DNA from: an uncultured Flavobacteriales bacterium | GTDB lineage: Bacteria > Bacteroidota > Bacteroidia > Palsa-965 | DNA: 50,284 nucleotides | Direction: 5' to 3' | Assembly (NCBI GenBank): GCA_937974275.1 | Contig: CALJIF010000030.1 | Location: 1 to 50,284 of the forward strand | Shown: in pieces, positions 16,787-24,967 of the stretch | Position numbering within the stretch: position 1 is the stretch's first letter | Layout of the letters: every line of letters starts with the position of its first letter | Notes under the pieces: generated by a model | Databases searched by the model: none | Told to the model about the DNA's origin: nothing | The model's input: only the letters and a program-made list of their open reading frames with translations | Translations under genes and position numbers: made by a program

Positions 16787-18495
16787 GATACTTTCAGATT
16801 ATTGAGTTCGGTTTGCACAAAATTCATCAACTCTTCCACGTACGACTTGCTGAAGTCAAATTTAATTCCGGCAGCTTTATAAATTTCAGGAATTGATGTC
16901 GTATATCCGAGTTTCAATGCGTTTTTAAATTGAGTTAACGTGTGTGAAGGATCTTGCTTATAATTTCTCCATACAGCTAATGCGCCCAACTGTGCCATGC
17001 CATATTCGATATAATAAAACGGCACTTCATAAATATGCAATTGACGTTGCCAGGAATAATTTCTGTACTGTTGATACGGTTGCCAATTCACAATGCCGGA
17101 ATCGAAACGCCCGATAATTGCAACCCATGCCGCATCGCGTTGTTCGGCTGTATGATTTTTATTCGTGTACAACCAATGCTGAAAAGCATCAACAGCAGCC
17201 ACCCACGGTAATGTTGCGATGACCTTTTCCAACTGCTCAATCTTGGCACGACGCAATTCTTCACGATCAGGAATAAATACATCCCAATGCTCCATCGTCA
17301 ACAATTCCATTGACATAGAAGCCAATTCACACACTTCCGACGGCGGATCCTTTAAACCTTTCAGTGGTAAATGATTCATTAAAAACGAATGAACCGCATG
17401 ACCCGCTTCATGAACCATAGTAACTAAATCGCGCAAAGTCCCGGCAGAATTCATGAATATAAACGGAGCTCCGGTTTCTGCCAACGGATAATTATATCCG
17501 CCCGGAGCTTTACCTATACGTGAATCCAGATCGAAATGCCCCAGTTCATTCATCGTATGAATAAATCCTGCAAAATCGGCATCAATCTTATTTAGGCAAG
17601 TTATTGTCTTATCAATAAGTTCATCGCCACCGGCAAATGGTTTTACTGCAGGCTTGCCGCTAACATCCACATCCAAATCATACGGAAGCAACTCATCCAA
17701 CTGCATCGCTTTTTTGCGTTGCTCTTCAATAACGCGCATAACAGGTACCACTGCAGATTCAATAGCTGCGTGAAATTGAAAACAATCGTGTGCTGAATAA
17801 TCAAACCGCGCCATCGCGTCAAAACTGTACGACGCATAGTCGCTGTAACCGGCATTTGCCGCCACTTCCTGACGCAACACGGTAAGTTCATCCAGCAACT
17901 GATCCAGCTGCTTTTTATCCTGCGAACGGCGCTGCTGAATGGCCTCGTATACCTGACGGCGCTTTTCTCGATCCGGATTCTTCAAGAACACTGCAGCTTG
18001 CTGCAAGGTCAATTCCTTGCCATCAACTACGATTGTTTGTGCTCCGGAAATTTGTCCGTACTCCTGACTCTTCGTGCTGATTTGCGAGAAGACGGGAATA
18101 TTCTTTTCGCGAAACATTTTAAGTTCATTCTGAATCAGCTTTTTGTAAATACCATACAACGCATCATCCAGATCATTCAGAAACGGAGAATCCGCAATTC
18201 GTTCGTGCAGTTGGTTAAACAGTTTGGCTGCAGGAGGTTCAATTTCATTGACAAAATATTCATAACGATCCTGCAATTCCTTGTTGGTAGTGTCGCAGGT
18301 AAAACGAATATAGCGCCATGCCAGATCCTCGCTGAATACGGCCTCCAACTCACTAAGATCTTTTAACCACGCTAAAAAATCTTCGGAGTTCTGCCACTTA
18401 CGCTCCAGAAGATTATTGCAAAACGGCTCCAGTTCAGCCCAATTGGAGATGACAAAACTTTCGGGTAAGAAATGTCTGCGGATTTGAACACTCAT
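16783..18495 (-). CDS. M3-family oligoendopeptidase (PepF-like)
   Basis: A 570-residue cytosolic zinc metallopeptidase of the M3 family that hydrolyses short peptides. The catalytic HEAGH motif is at about residue 361, and the downstream Glu ligand lies in ELASMSMELL about 28 residues later. The long helical N-terminal half and the C-terminal YYIEYGMAQLGALAVW block are typical of the M3/PepF group. No signal peptide is seen. It has a -7 box (TATTTTTG, 18508-18515) embedded in the terminator of the gene upstream and is translationally coupled to the DinB gene downstream by an ATGA overlap. Confidence 0.93.
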   Translation of the reverse strand: MSVQIRRHFLPESFVISNWAELEPFCNNLLERKWQNSEDFLAWLKDLSELEAVFSEDLAWRYIRFTCDTTNKELQDRYEYFVNEIEPPAAKLFNQLHERIADSPFLNDLDDALYGIYKKLIQNELKMFREKNIPVFSQISTKSQEYGQISGAQTIVVDGKELTLQQAAVFLKNPDREKRRQVYEAIQQRRSQDKKQLDQLLDELTVLRQEVAANAGYSDYASYSFDAMARFDYSAHDCFQFHAAIESAVVPVMRVIEEQRKKAMQLDELLPYDLDVDVSGKPAVKPFAGGDELIDKTITCLNKIDADFAGFIHTMNELGHFDLDSRIGKAPGGYNYPLAETGAPFIFMNSAGTLRDLVTMVHEAGHAVHSFLMNHLPLKGLKDPPSEVCELASMSMELLTMEHWDVFIPDREELRRAKIEQLEKVIATLPWVAAVDAFQHWLYTNKNHTAEQRDAAWVAIIGRFDSGIVNWQPYQQYRNYSWQRQLHIYEVPFYYIEYGMAQLGALAVWRNYKQDPSHTLTQFKNALKLGYTTSIPEIYKAAGIKFDFSKSYVEELMNFVQTELNNLKVS

Positions 18496-18507
18496 GATTG
18501 TTGACTA

Positions 18508-18515
18508 CAAAAATA
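18508..18515 (-). promoter_or_regulatory. Promoter -7 box of the M3 peptidase gene, inside a terminator T-tract
   Basis: TATTTTTG on the minus strand matches TAnnTTTG exactly and lies 12 nt before the ATG at 18495. The same bases form the U-tract of the terminator of the DUF5606 gene. Confidence 0.55.
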
Positions 18516-18542
18516 AAAACCGGTCTATGCAGAACCGGTTTT
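18509..18542 (-). terminator. Rho-independent terminator of the DUF5606 gene
   Basis: Read on the minus strand, AAAACCGGT (18534-18542) pairs with ACCGGTTTT (18516-18524) across a 9-nt loop and is followed by TTTTTATTTTTG. The stop codon of the DUF5606 gene (18525-18527) lies inside the loop, so the terminator stem uses the last codons of the gene. Confidence 0.75.
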
Positions 18543-19073
18543 ACGAACACCTTGTGCTTTTACTTTCGGCGCATTCGTTTTGACGTTTTGTTTTGCGCTC
18601 ACGTCTTTCTTCACAGCAGGGGCTTTCACTTTTTCTTTATCAGCGCCTTTAACTGCCTTTGCGCCTTCCTCTTTATTTTCTTCAGGTTTAGCTTCCAACA
18701 ATCCGGCGCCGTGTAATAAACGATACCAATTAAATAACTTCTTAATATCTGAAGTATGCACGCGATCCTCGTCGTACTCAGGCAGCGCTTCTTTCATATA
18801 AGCACGTAAACCCTTTTCGTCGGTAGCTTTCGGATCGATACACAATCCACCCTTTTCTTTATCGTAAATTTTGGCAAGTACATCCTTTAACGGCATATCC
18901 TCGGATGTTGTGTATATACTGATATCTTCCAGCGCACTGATTTTGTGTGAACCGAAAGCTGTAGTACGTTTTTTATCAATCAACGACTCCACAACAACAC
19001 CATTTTTTGCCTGAGCCACTACTTTATACAAACCGGGCTGTCCGGCAATTGCAATTACGTTACTGATATCCAT
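18525..19073 (-). CDS. DUF5606 protein with basic, Lys/Ala-rich tail
   Basis: A 182-residue protein. Residues 1-135 match the DUF5606 family of Bacteroidota, with the conserved start MDISNVIAIAGQPGLYKVVAQ, SLIDKKRTTAFGSHKISALEDI and a helical LFNWYRLLHGAGLL. From about residue 140 the sequence is low-complexity and rich in Lys, Ala and Glu (EENKEEGAKAVKGADKEK, then KAPAVKKDV), probably disordered. No signal peptide or membrane segment is present. Function unknown; the N-terminal part looks like a small beta-barrel of the kind found in nucleic-acid-binding or scaffold proteins (weak inference). It has its own promoter and terminator, so it is monocistronic. Confidence 0.85.
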   Translation of the reverse strand: MDISNVIAIAGQPGLYKVVAQAKNGVVVESLIDKKRTTAFGSHKISALEDISIYTTSEDMPLKDVLAKIYDKEKGGLCIDPKATDEKGLRAYMKEALPEYDEDRVHTSDIKKLFNWYRLLHGAGLLEAKPEENKEEGAKAVKGADKEKVKAPAVKKDVSAKQNVKTNAPKVKAQGVRKTGSA

Positions 19074-19092
19074 AGTTTAAAAAGTATTTAGG

Positions 19093-19100
19093 CAAATGTA
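19093..19100 (-). promoter_or_regulatory. Promoter -7 box of the DUF5606 gene
   Basis: TACATTTG on the minus strand is an exact consensus match and lies 19 nt before the ATG at 19073. Confidence 0.65.
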
Positions 19101-19126
19101 CTAAACGTCGGGCGATGTGAGAAGTT

Positions 19127-19161
19127 CAGACCTTAAAGGTTTTAAAAACCTTTAAGGTCTG
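19127..19161. repeat. Near-perfect 35-nt palindrome, REP-like
   Basis: CAGACCTTAAAGGTTTT is followed, after a single A, by its exact reverse complement: 17-bp arms with a 1-nt centre. It lies between the DUF5606 promoter and the terminator of the protease gene. The size and symmetry recall dispersed extragenic palindromes of Bacteroidota. It has no T-tract of its own, so it is not a standard terminator. It could cap the 3' ends of read-through transcripts. Only one copy was noticed in this window. Confidence 0.7.
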
Positions 19162-19163
19162 AA

Positions 19164-19192
19164 ATAAAAAAACCACCTCTTTCGAGGTGGTT
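19164..19192 (-). terminator. Rho-independent terminator of the T9SS subtilase gene
   Basis: On the minus strand AACCACCTC (19184-19192) pairs with GAGGTGGTT (19171-19179) over a 4-nt loop and is followed by seven Ts (19164-19170). It lies 19 nt past the stop codon at 19212. Confidence 0.88.
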
Positions 19193-19211
19193 CTTCAAAA
19201 TAATTTTCCTA

Positions 19212-22079
19212 TCAGTGCGAAATCAAAACCTTTCGGTTATGAATAACAGCACCATTAACCATCTTCAATATATAAATGCCATTTGGCAATGTAGCAACGT
19301 CAATCGTCGTGCTGTAAGTTCCCGGAGTTCGCGAGCCTGAAGCAACATTCAATACCTCACGCCCTGCAGCATCAAACAAACGAATATCCACGTTACCCTG
19401 TTCTGCTATAGTATAATTGATTGTTGCAGTGTTGTTCGCAGGGTTAGGGAACAACTGTAGGAACGCATCATTCAACGAAGCAATCGGAGTTACGTTCAAC
19501 GGACTGTTATTATCGTACATCACCTGTGCGTCCAAAGCACTGGTCTGCAAATCCGTTAAGTTATCACCTGCGATTAAAGCAAACGCAACAGTTACTGAGT
19601 CACCTGCCGCTATCGTGAAAGGCCCTGAACTTACCACATCGCATACGTCAGCTCCGTTACCTGCAACACCTGCCTGATTTCTGTTTGTAGAGAGTGACGT
19701 GTACTTTTCTGCAGTTGTGTAATCGCCGTAAATATCAATTCCACCTGCTCCACCGGATACGTTGTCAATTGCATAATGCACAACCGGCGCATTATTCGTT
19801 AACAATTTAATACCGCAATATTTTCCTCCCGATCCGGAATAATACACATAGCCCATTTTGTTCGTCGCATCAAAATCAGCTTTGTTCTGACCGAAAGTGG
19901 TAGCGTCAATATCCCAGTCCGCGAAAATACCGGCATACAAACTATTCATTGTAGTCGCACCTGTATTTACGATGGTATACTGAACGATTACATATTTGCT
20001 GTGCGGCGCTGCAGACCAAGCCCAAGCTTTATGCCCGACTGTTACGGGTAATGGTGATGGTGACACGTTATCACGGAATCGACCTTCTACATCAAAATCG
20101 GAAACTACAGCAGGAACAACTTCACGAACATTTTGTACCGATGAAAAATCATTATCACCACCGGTTGTTCCACGCGCACGATCGCTCACTTTAGTAGATG
20201 AAGTTCCTACCATAAACGAAGCTTCATATAACAATGACCCGTTCTGCTGGTAATCAAATCCTAATCCCTGCATCTGCTGATCCATGTTATACCCAATCAA
20301 TCCTTTACTGGTGATCGTAGTCCACACATCGTTAACTGTAACGTTGATGTAATCCACATTTACAATAACACTGAAGAATTTATTCACTGAATATGATCCG
20401 TCAGTAATATTCAGTTGGAAGGTAATTTGCTGATTAACCGGAGCAGATGGATTAACACGAACCGTAAATGGATCTCCGCCGTTACTTGCAGTTGCTAATG
20501 TATTAATCGCACCAACTGAAGTCGTTCCATCCAATACGGTAACAAATCCGCCTGCTGTTACTACTGTCAACGTTGCATTAACATTTGATGCATTCGCCAG
20601 GTAATTGATAAAATCACCTGTGATACGGATGGTATCATTCGCTACGAATGCATTGTCGTTATTATCAGTGAATACACGATTAATATAATCAAGAGAAGGC
20701 GCGGAAGGATCGGTCAATGCACGGTATAAATTGATACGACCTGTACCCAATTTATTCGCGTATTGAGCGTTGGATGAAGGGGCATTATATATATTATCTG
20801 CAGTTTGCTTCAAGCGTTCGCCGGTTTGCATCGCGTTGTAACTTGGGAAGTACGCACGCACAACTCCTGCAGCACCTGCGCACACCGGTGATGCCATAGA
20901 AGTTCCACTACTTGGAGCATAGCTGTTCCCGGACCAGCAAGAATAAATATTCGAACCGGGAGCACAAACATCAACAGTATAGTTGAAATTTGAGAAGTTC
21001 GATTTTGCATCATTCGATCCGGTTGAAGCTACACTTAATACTTTATCAAATGCAGCAGGATAAAAGGCTTCATCGATGCTGTTGTTTCCGGCAGCCGCCA
21101 CAACCAATGCGTCCATATTGACAGTTGCATAATCAATTACTTGCTGCCCGAAAGAACCTCCGCCTGTACCGCCCCAAGAGCAGTTAATTACTTTACAACC
21201 ATGATCAGCAGCATAAGTAATACCCTGATATGATGCAATCAACTGCCCTGATGAATTTGAAATCTTTACAGGCAAGAACGTACAGTTAAATCCTGAGCCG
21301 GCACTTCCTGAACCGTTGTTGATCTGAGCAGCAGCGCAGCCACCCACGTGAACACCGTGTGCATTCGAAGCCCATGTCGGGTTGTTATCATTATCGGCAA
21401 CGTCCCAACCACGATAGTTGTCAATGTAACCATCGTTATCATCGTCAGTACCGTTAATGGGATCAGCCGCATTGTAAGCGATCTTATTAGTCAAATCAGT
21501 ATGATTCAATTCTGTACCTGTATCGGTAATACCAATAGTTACATTGGCATTACCTTGACCAATATCCCACCCTGTTGTTCCGTTACCTGCTGCAGCGATC
21601 TTATATAAATAATAAGAGGTTGAGTTGGTAGCTCCGGGATCTGTTGGAATGTACGTCAACTTAGGAATGTAATACGGCTCTACATATTCAAAGTAACCTA
21701 ATGCATTCATTTTACCGATTGCTTTGTCCAATGGCATTGCACCATTGTACTTTACGGTATAAATCAATGATAAGTCAACCATTTCCATACCGAATGAATT
21801 GTACTTCGTTTCCGGAGCTTTATGCAATGGGAATACTTTCTTTACCTCAACAGCTCCAATCATCAACAAAAAGTCGTTGACTGCAGGAATATCAATGCGT
21901 TCAGGTGAACACTGAGCACGAAACTCAGGCTTCACATTGAGGACCATGGTGTTTGGCAAATATTCGTCAGCGGCTAACTGACTAATCGGCGTATGCGGAC
22001 GCACGTATGATGGAACTCCGCCGGCAAAAGCCATTGCTGCAAATGAAGTTGCTGCAAGAAGTGTAAATAATTTTTTCAT
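19212..22079 (-). CDS. Secreted subtilisin-like (S8) serine protease with T9SS type A sorting domain
   Basis: A 955-residue exported protease. The order is: signal peptide (1-19); propeptide to about residue 145; S8 catalytic domain (175-450) with Asp186 (GITDTG), His241 (HGVHVGG), oxyanion Asn332 (AAAGNN) and Ser394 (GTSMASP); a DDDNDGYID calcium-type loop at 212-220; a beta-rich region; a C-terminal module around FADWDIDATTFG; and the type A sorting domain (LFPNPANNTATINY, ending in NRKVLISH). The usual HGTH motif reads HGVH here, a mild change. It is expected to be secreted or surface-attached through T9SS and to degrade proteins for nutrition. It has its own promoter and terminator and is divergent from another T9SS cargo gene. 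Confidence 0.93.
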   Translation of the reverse strand: MKKLFTLLAATSFAAMAFAGGVPSYVRPHTPISQLAADEYLPNTMVLNVKPEFRAQCSPERIDIPAVNDFLLMIGAVEVKKVFPLHKAPETKYNSFGMEMVDLSLIYTVKYNGAMPLDKAIGKMNALGYFEYVEPYYIPKLTYIPTDPGATNSTSYYLYKIAAAGNGTTGWDIGQGNANVTIGITDTGTELNHTDLTNKIAYNAADPINGTDDDNDGYIDNYRGWDVADNDNNPTWASNAHGVHVGGCAAAQINNGSGSAGSGFNCTFLPVKISNSSGQLIASYQGITYAADHGCKVINCSWGGTGGGSFGQQVIDYATVNMDALVVAAAGNNSIDEAFYPAAFDKVLSVASTGSNDAKSNFSNFNYTVDVCAPGSNIYSCWSGNSYAPSSGTSMASPVCAGAAGVVRAYFPSYNAMQTGERLKQTADNIYNAPSSNAQYANKLGTGRINLYRALTDPSAPSLDYINRVFTDNNDNAFVANDTIRITGDFINYLANASNVNATLTVVTAGGFVTVLDGTTSVGAINTLATASNGGDPFTVRVNPSAPVNQQITFQLNITDGSYSVNKFFSVIVNVDYINVTVNDVWTTITSKGLIGYNMDQQMQGLGFDYQQNGSLLYEASFMVGTSSTKVSDRARGTTGGDNDFSSVQNVREVVPAVVSDFDVEGRFRDNVSPSPLPVTVGHKAWAWSAAPHSKYVIVQYTIVNTGATTMNSLYAGIFADWDIDATTFGQNKADFDATNKMGYVYYSGSGGKYCGIKLLTNNAPVVHYAIDNVSGGAGGIDIYGDYTTAEKYTSLSTNRNQAGVAGNGADVCDVVSSGPFTIAAGDSVTVAFALIAGDNLTDLQTSALDAQVMYDNNSPLNVTPIASLNDAFLQLFPNPANNTATINYTIAEQGNVDIRLFDAAGREVLNVASGSRTPGTYSTTIDVATLPNGIYILKMVNGAVIHNRKVLISH

Positions 22080-22110
22080 TGACTGTTTACTTGTTGTTTG
22101 GTGTAGAGTG

Positions 22111-22142
22111 TGAATATAGAATGAACCATCACGAATTCCAAA
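22111..22142 (-). promoter_or_regulatory. Promoter of the T9SS subtilase gene
   Basis: On the minus strand TTTG (22139-22142) is followed after 20 nt by TATATTCA (22111-22118), the right spacing for a -33/-7 pair. The -7 box has two substitutions in the TTTG half. The ATG at 22079 is 31 nt downstream. Confidence 0.5.
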
Positions 22143-22213
22143 TAAATCAACACCAATAATCCGCTTAAAATCAGTCGCTTCTGCTTTGAGTCGGACTTTC
22201 CCATTGTTTTCCG

Positions 22214-22221
22214 TACTTTCG
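22214..22221 (+). promoter_or_regulatory. Promoter -7 box of the choice-of-anchor gene
   Basis: TACTTTCG differs from TAnnTTTG at one position and lies 27 nt before the ATG at 22249. Confidence 0.5.
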
Positions 22222-22248
22222 CGACGCTTTAACTAAAACTCGTATTAC

Positions 22249-24426
22249 ATGAAAAAACTCTACACTTTGTTAACAGCTGCATTATTAACCGGCATTTCAA
22301 TGGATGCCCAGGTTATTTTCAGCGAAGATTTTGATGGAATTGGCGGACCTACGGCCGGTGGTGCCGGAACGTATGTATTTCCAGCCGGCTGGCTCTTGCG
22401 TAACGTAGACAATCTTGCTCCTAATGCTTCAGTAGCTTATGTTAATGATGCCTGGGAACGCCGTGAAGATTTTGCCAATAACGTTGCCGATTCGGCAGCT
22501 TTCAGTACTTCATGGACAAATCCTGTTGGAACTGCTAACGATTGGATGTGGACACCTCTAATTGGTCCACTCCCTGCTGGTTCCGTTCTAAAATGGAATG
22601 CAGTAACCTACGACGCTTCATTCCCCGATGGATATGAAGTTCGTATTATGACAGCTTCTCAAGGCCCTCCAAGCGGCGGTTCAGGCGTTATTGGAAATCA
22701 AATTACCAATTCAACCGTATTATTTTCTATCCCGGCAGAGAACACTACTTGGACTGCGCGTCAGGTTTCATTAAATGCATATGCGGGACAATCGGTATAC
22801 ATCGGATTCCGAAACAATTCCAACGATAAGTTTTTGTTGTTAATTGACGATGTAACTGTTGAAGTTCAGGTTAACGTGGATGCTGAAATGGTTTTTGCAG
22901 ATACGGCTACTGAATATACCATTACTCCGGTAACCCAAACTTCTCCTTTAACACTCAACGGAACTATCCGAAACAACGGATTGCAGGCATTGTCTAATGT
23001 CTCTGCTACTGTGAACGTATACAATGGAACCACACTGGTGCATACCGCTAACAGCACTCCTGTTGCTTCTTTAGCACCTGCTGCTACTACCAATTGGACC
23101 ATCCCATCATTTACACCAACTACAACCGGAACATACACCGTTGAGTTCATCGCAAACCAAACTTCAGGTCCTGACCAAGTTCCAAGTAATGACACCCTAT
23201 ACCAGCAATTTCTTGTCACCGACAGCATTTATGCGCGTGACAACGGAAACGCAACCGGTTCTCTCGGTATAGGTGCAGGTACCGTAGGTTACTTGGGTCA
23301 AGATTTCATCATCACAAACACAGATGTCGTTACCTCGGTTGATGTGTTCTTTACGCGTGGATACACCGGCCGTCAATTGGCGGTTGTAATTTGGGATATG
23401 CCTTCCGGAATACCTGCTAACATTATAGGAGGAACTGACACGTTGTTATATCCTGATGATTCTGCGCGTGTATACAATCTGCGTCTTAACGGAGGTGGAT
23501 TGCAGTTAGCACCTGGACGTTATGCATTCACTGCGGTAGAATTTGACAGTACATTGGCTTTGGCAACTACACCTACATTATTTACTCGTAACAGAACTTG
23601 GGTAGATTGGCCGGCAAACCCTATCAGCGGCTGGGCGAACAACGAAGACTTTAACTTCAACGTAAGTTACATTTTGCGTCCAAATTTCGGAGACCCGTGC
23701 TTAGATAACAGCGTTAGCATAACGTCTAATAGTGATGCGACCTGCGGCAACTGCGCCGACGGAAGTGCTACTGCTACAGCTTCCGGAACTGACGGTAACG
23801 TTACATATGCATGGAGCAACGGTGGAACAACTGCTACTGTTAACAACCTTACTCCGGGCCTTAACGTGGTTACTGTAACCGATGGATTCGGTTGTCAGTC
23901 ATCGGATACCATCATCGTACAAAACAACTGTAGTTCTTACAATGTAAATTACACGGTTGTTGATGCATCTTGCGGATCTTGCCCGGATGGAAACATCACG
24001 AGCACTCCTGTAAATGCAGTAGCTCCATTAACATACGCTTGGAGTAATGGCGACACCATCGCGAATCCAATCAACTTGATTCCGGGTCAATACATTGTTA
24101 CTGTTACGGATGCGTCAGGTTGTTCCGTGACTGATACTGTGTTTGTATCGTTTACAACATCTTTAAATGCATTAGCTCAAACAAATTTGACTGAAGCTTT
24201 CCCTAATCCGAACAACGGAAACTTCACCTTGAGTTACACATTTGAGCAAGCAACCGATATGATGATTGAAGTGGTTGCCGCTAACGGACAAGTGGTGTAT
24301 CACGAAATGATCAATAACACTGCAAACGGTCAATTACAAATCAATGCGCAATTAGCTGCAGGTAATTACAATTTGCGCGTGCGAACAGGATTGGGCACAA
24401 GAACGCTCCAGTTCCTGGTCAAATAA
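22249..24426 (+). CDS. Choice-of-anchor J protein with two SprB repeats and T9SS type A sorting domain
   Basis: A 725-residue secreted protein. A signal peptide (1-20) leads into a cleaved-adhesin/choice-of-anchor J domain at about residues 24-205 (VIFSEDFDG, PAGWLLRNVD, DAWERRED, VYIGFRNNSNDKFLLLIDDV). A CARDB-like segment (215-325) and a further beta domain follow. Two SprB repeats come next at about 485-640, each with a C-G-x-C-x-D-G core, TYAWSNG and a VTVTD strand. The type A sorting domain (AFPNPNNGNFTLSYTF ... TRTLQFLVK) ends the protein. Expected location is the cell surface or medium. SprB repeats are known from gliding adhesins, so a role in adhesion is likely, though this protein is far smaller than SprB. 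Confidence 0.88.
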   Translation: MKKLYTLLTAALLTGISMDAQVIFSEDFDGIGGPTAGGAGTYVFPAGWLLRNVDNLAPNASVAYVNDAWERREDFANNVADSAAFSTSWTNPVGTANDWMWTPLIGPLPAGSVLKWNAVTYDASFPDGYEVRIMTASQGPPSGGSGVIGNQITNSTVLFSIPAENTTWTARQVSLNAYAGQSVYIGFRNNSNDKFLLLIDDVTVEVQVNVDAEMVFADTATEYTITPVTQTSPLTLNGTIRNNGLQALSNVSATVNVYNGTTLVHTANSTPVASLAPAATTNWTIPSFTPTTTGTYTVEFIANQTSGPDQVPSNDTLYQQFLVTDSIYARDNGNATGSLGIGAGTVGYLGQDFIITNTDVVTSVDVFFTRGYTGRQLAVVIWDMPSGIPANIIGGTDTLLYPDDSARVYNLRLNGGGLQLAPGRYAFTAVEFDSTLALATTPTLFTRNRTWVDWPANPISGWANNEDFNFNVSYILRPNFGDPCLDNSVSITSNSDATCGNCADGSATATASGTDGNVTYAWSNGGTTATVNNLTPGLNVVTVTDGFGCQSSDTIIVQNNCSSYNVNYTVVDASCGSCPDGNITSTPVNAVAPLTYAWSNGDTIANPINLIPGQYIVTVTDASGCSVTDTVFVSFTTSLNALAQTNLTEAFPNPNNGNFTLSYTFEQATDMMIEVVAANGQVVYHEMINNTANGQLQINAQLAAGNYNLRVRTGLGTRTLQFLVK

Positions 24427-24443
24427 TCAAATACTAATTCAAC

Positions 24444-24472
24444 AAAAAAGCGACTTTATAAGTCGCTTTTTT
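24444..24472. terminator. Bidirectional rho-independent terminator
   Basis: AAAAAAGCGACTT and AAGTCGCTTTTTT form a perfect stem with a TAT loop (24457-24459) between two convergent genes. Runs of T follow the stem on both strands. It overlaps the last codons and the stop of the minus-strand gene ending at 24456. Confidence 0.9.
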
Positions 24473-24908
24473 GTTTTTCCGGAAGCTCATTTAATAATTC
24501 ATAAGCGCGCTTATCATTATCGTGTTTCCCAATTAACAGCGCAACTCCATTGGTTAAAACAAAATAAGGCGCTTGTACTTTCCAATTGTATCTCGCCACC
24601 TGATCGAATACTTCCTGATTTAACTTCGCATCCGGAGCTTTACATTCTACCAAAATAAATGGATTGAATGTTTCATCAAAGACGATCGCATCGAATCGAA
24701 GTGAAACCTCTCCAATAGTAATTTGCTTCTCCACAGCAATCAATGTCGCTTCATACCCACGTTTTATCAGGTAAGCAAGTACCGCTTGCCGCACCATTTC
24801 CTCCGGTGTTAATGCCACCCAAAGTTTTCGTACGGGATCAAACACTTCATTTCTGTTTTGAAATCTTCGTGTTTGCAATTGCTGTGCGTAGGTTAATAAA
24901 TCGCTCAC
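24456..24908 (-). CDS. HsdR N-terminal-like PD-(D/E)XK protein
   Basis: A 150-residue protein matching the HsdR N-terminal nuclease domain. The PD-(D/E)XK core is visible as Asp73 (LRFDAIVF), Glu88 and Lys90 (FILVECKAP); the conserved TPEEMVRQAVLAYLIKRGY helix precedes it. It has no helicase part, and no hsdM or hsdS gene is near, so it is not part of a type I restriction system here. In Bacteroidota this stand-alone protein is often next to AMP nucleosidase and holA, as it is here, which suggests a housekeeping DNA function (inference). The start is GTG at 24908, only 4 nt after a -7 box (TATCTTTA). The last codons lie in a bidirectional terminator stem. Confidence 0.85.
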   Translation of the reverse strand: MSDLLTYAQQLQTRRFQNRNEVFDPVRKLWVALTPEEMVRQAVLAYLIKRGYEATLIAVEKQITIGEVSLRFDAIVFDETFNPFILVECKAPDAKLNQEVFDQVARYNWKVQAPYFVLTNGVALLIGKHDNDKRAYELLNELPEKQKSDL

Positions 24909-24912
24909 GTGT

Positions 24913-24920
24913 TAAAGATA
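24913..24920 (-). promoter_or_regulatory. -7 box of the HsdR_N-like gene, next to its start codon
   Basis: TATCTTTA on the minus strand differs from TAnnTTTG only in the last base. It ends 4 nt before the GTG start at 24908, so a leaderless transcript is predicted. Confidence 0.5.
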
Positions 24921-24944
24921 AACAAGTAGCAACGGAACAATGAT

Positions 24945-24952
24945 TAGTTTTG
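24945..24952 (+). promoter_or_regulatory. Promoter -7 box of the AMP nucleosidase gene
   Basis: TAGTTTTG is an exact TAnnTTTG match, 15 nt before the ATG at 24968, and is divergent from the HsdR_N promoter. Confidence 0.65.
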
Positions 24953-24967
24953 TAAAGAAATAGACCT

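Noticed and set aside
24456..24908. Type I restriction-modification system
   Set aside because: Only an HsdR N-terminal-like domain is present. There is no helicase part and no hsdM or hsdS gene, so no restriction system can be claimed.
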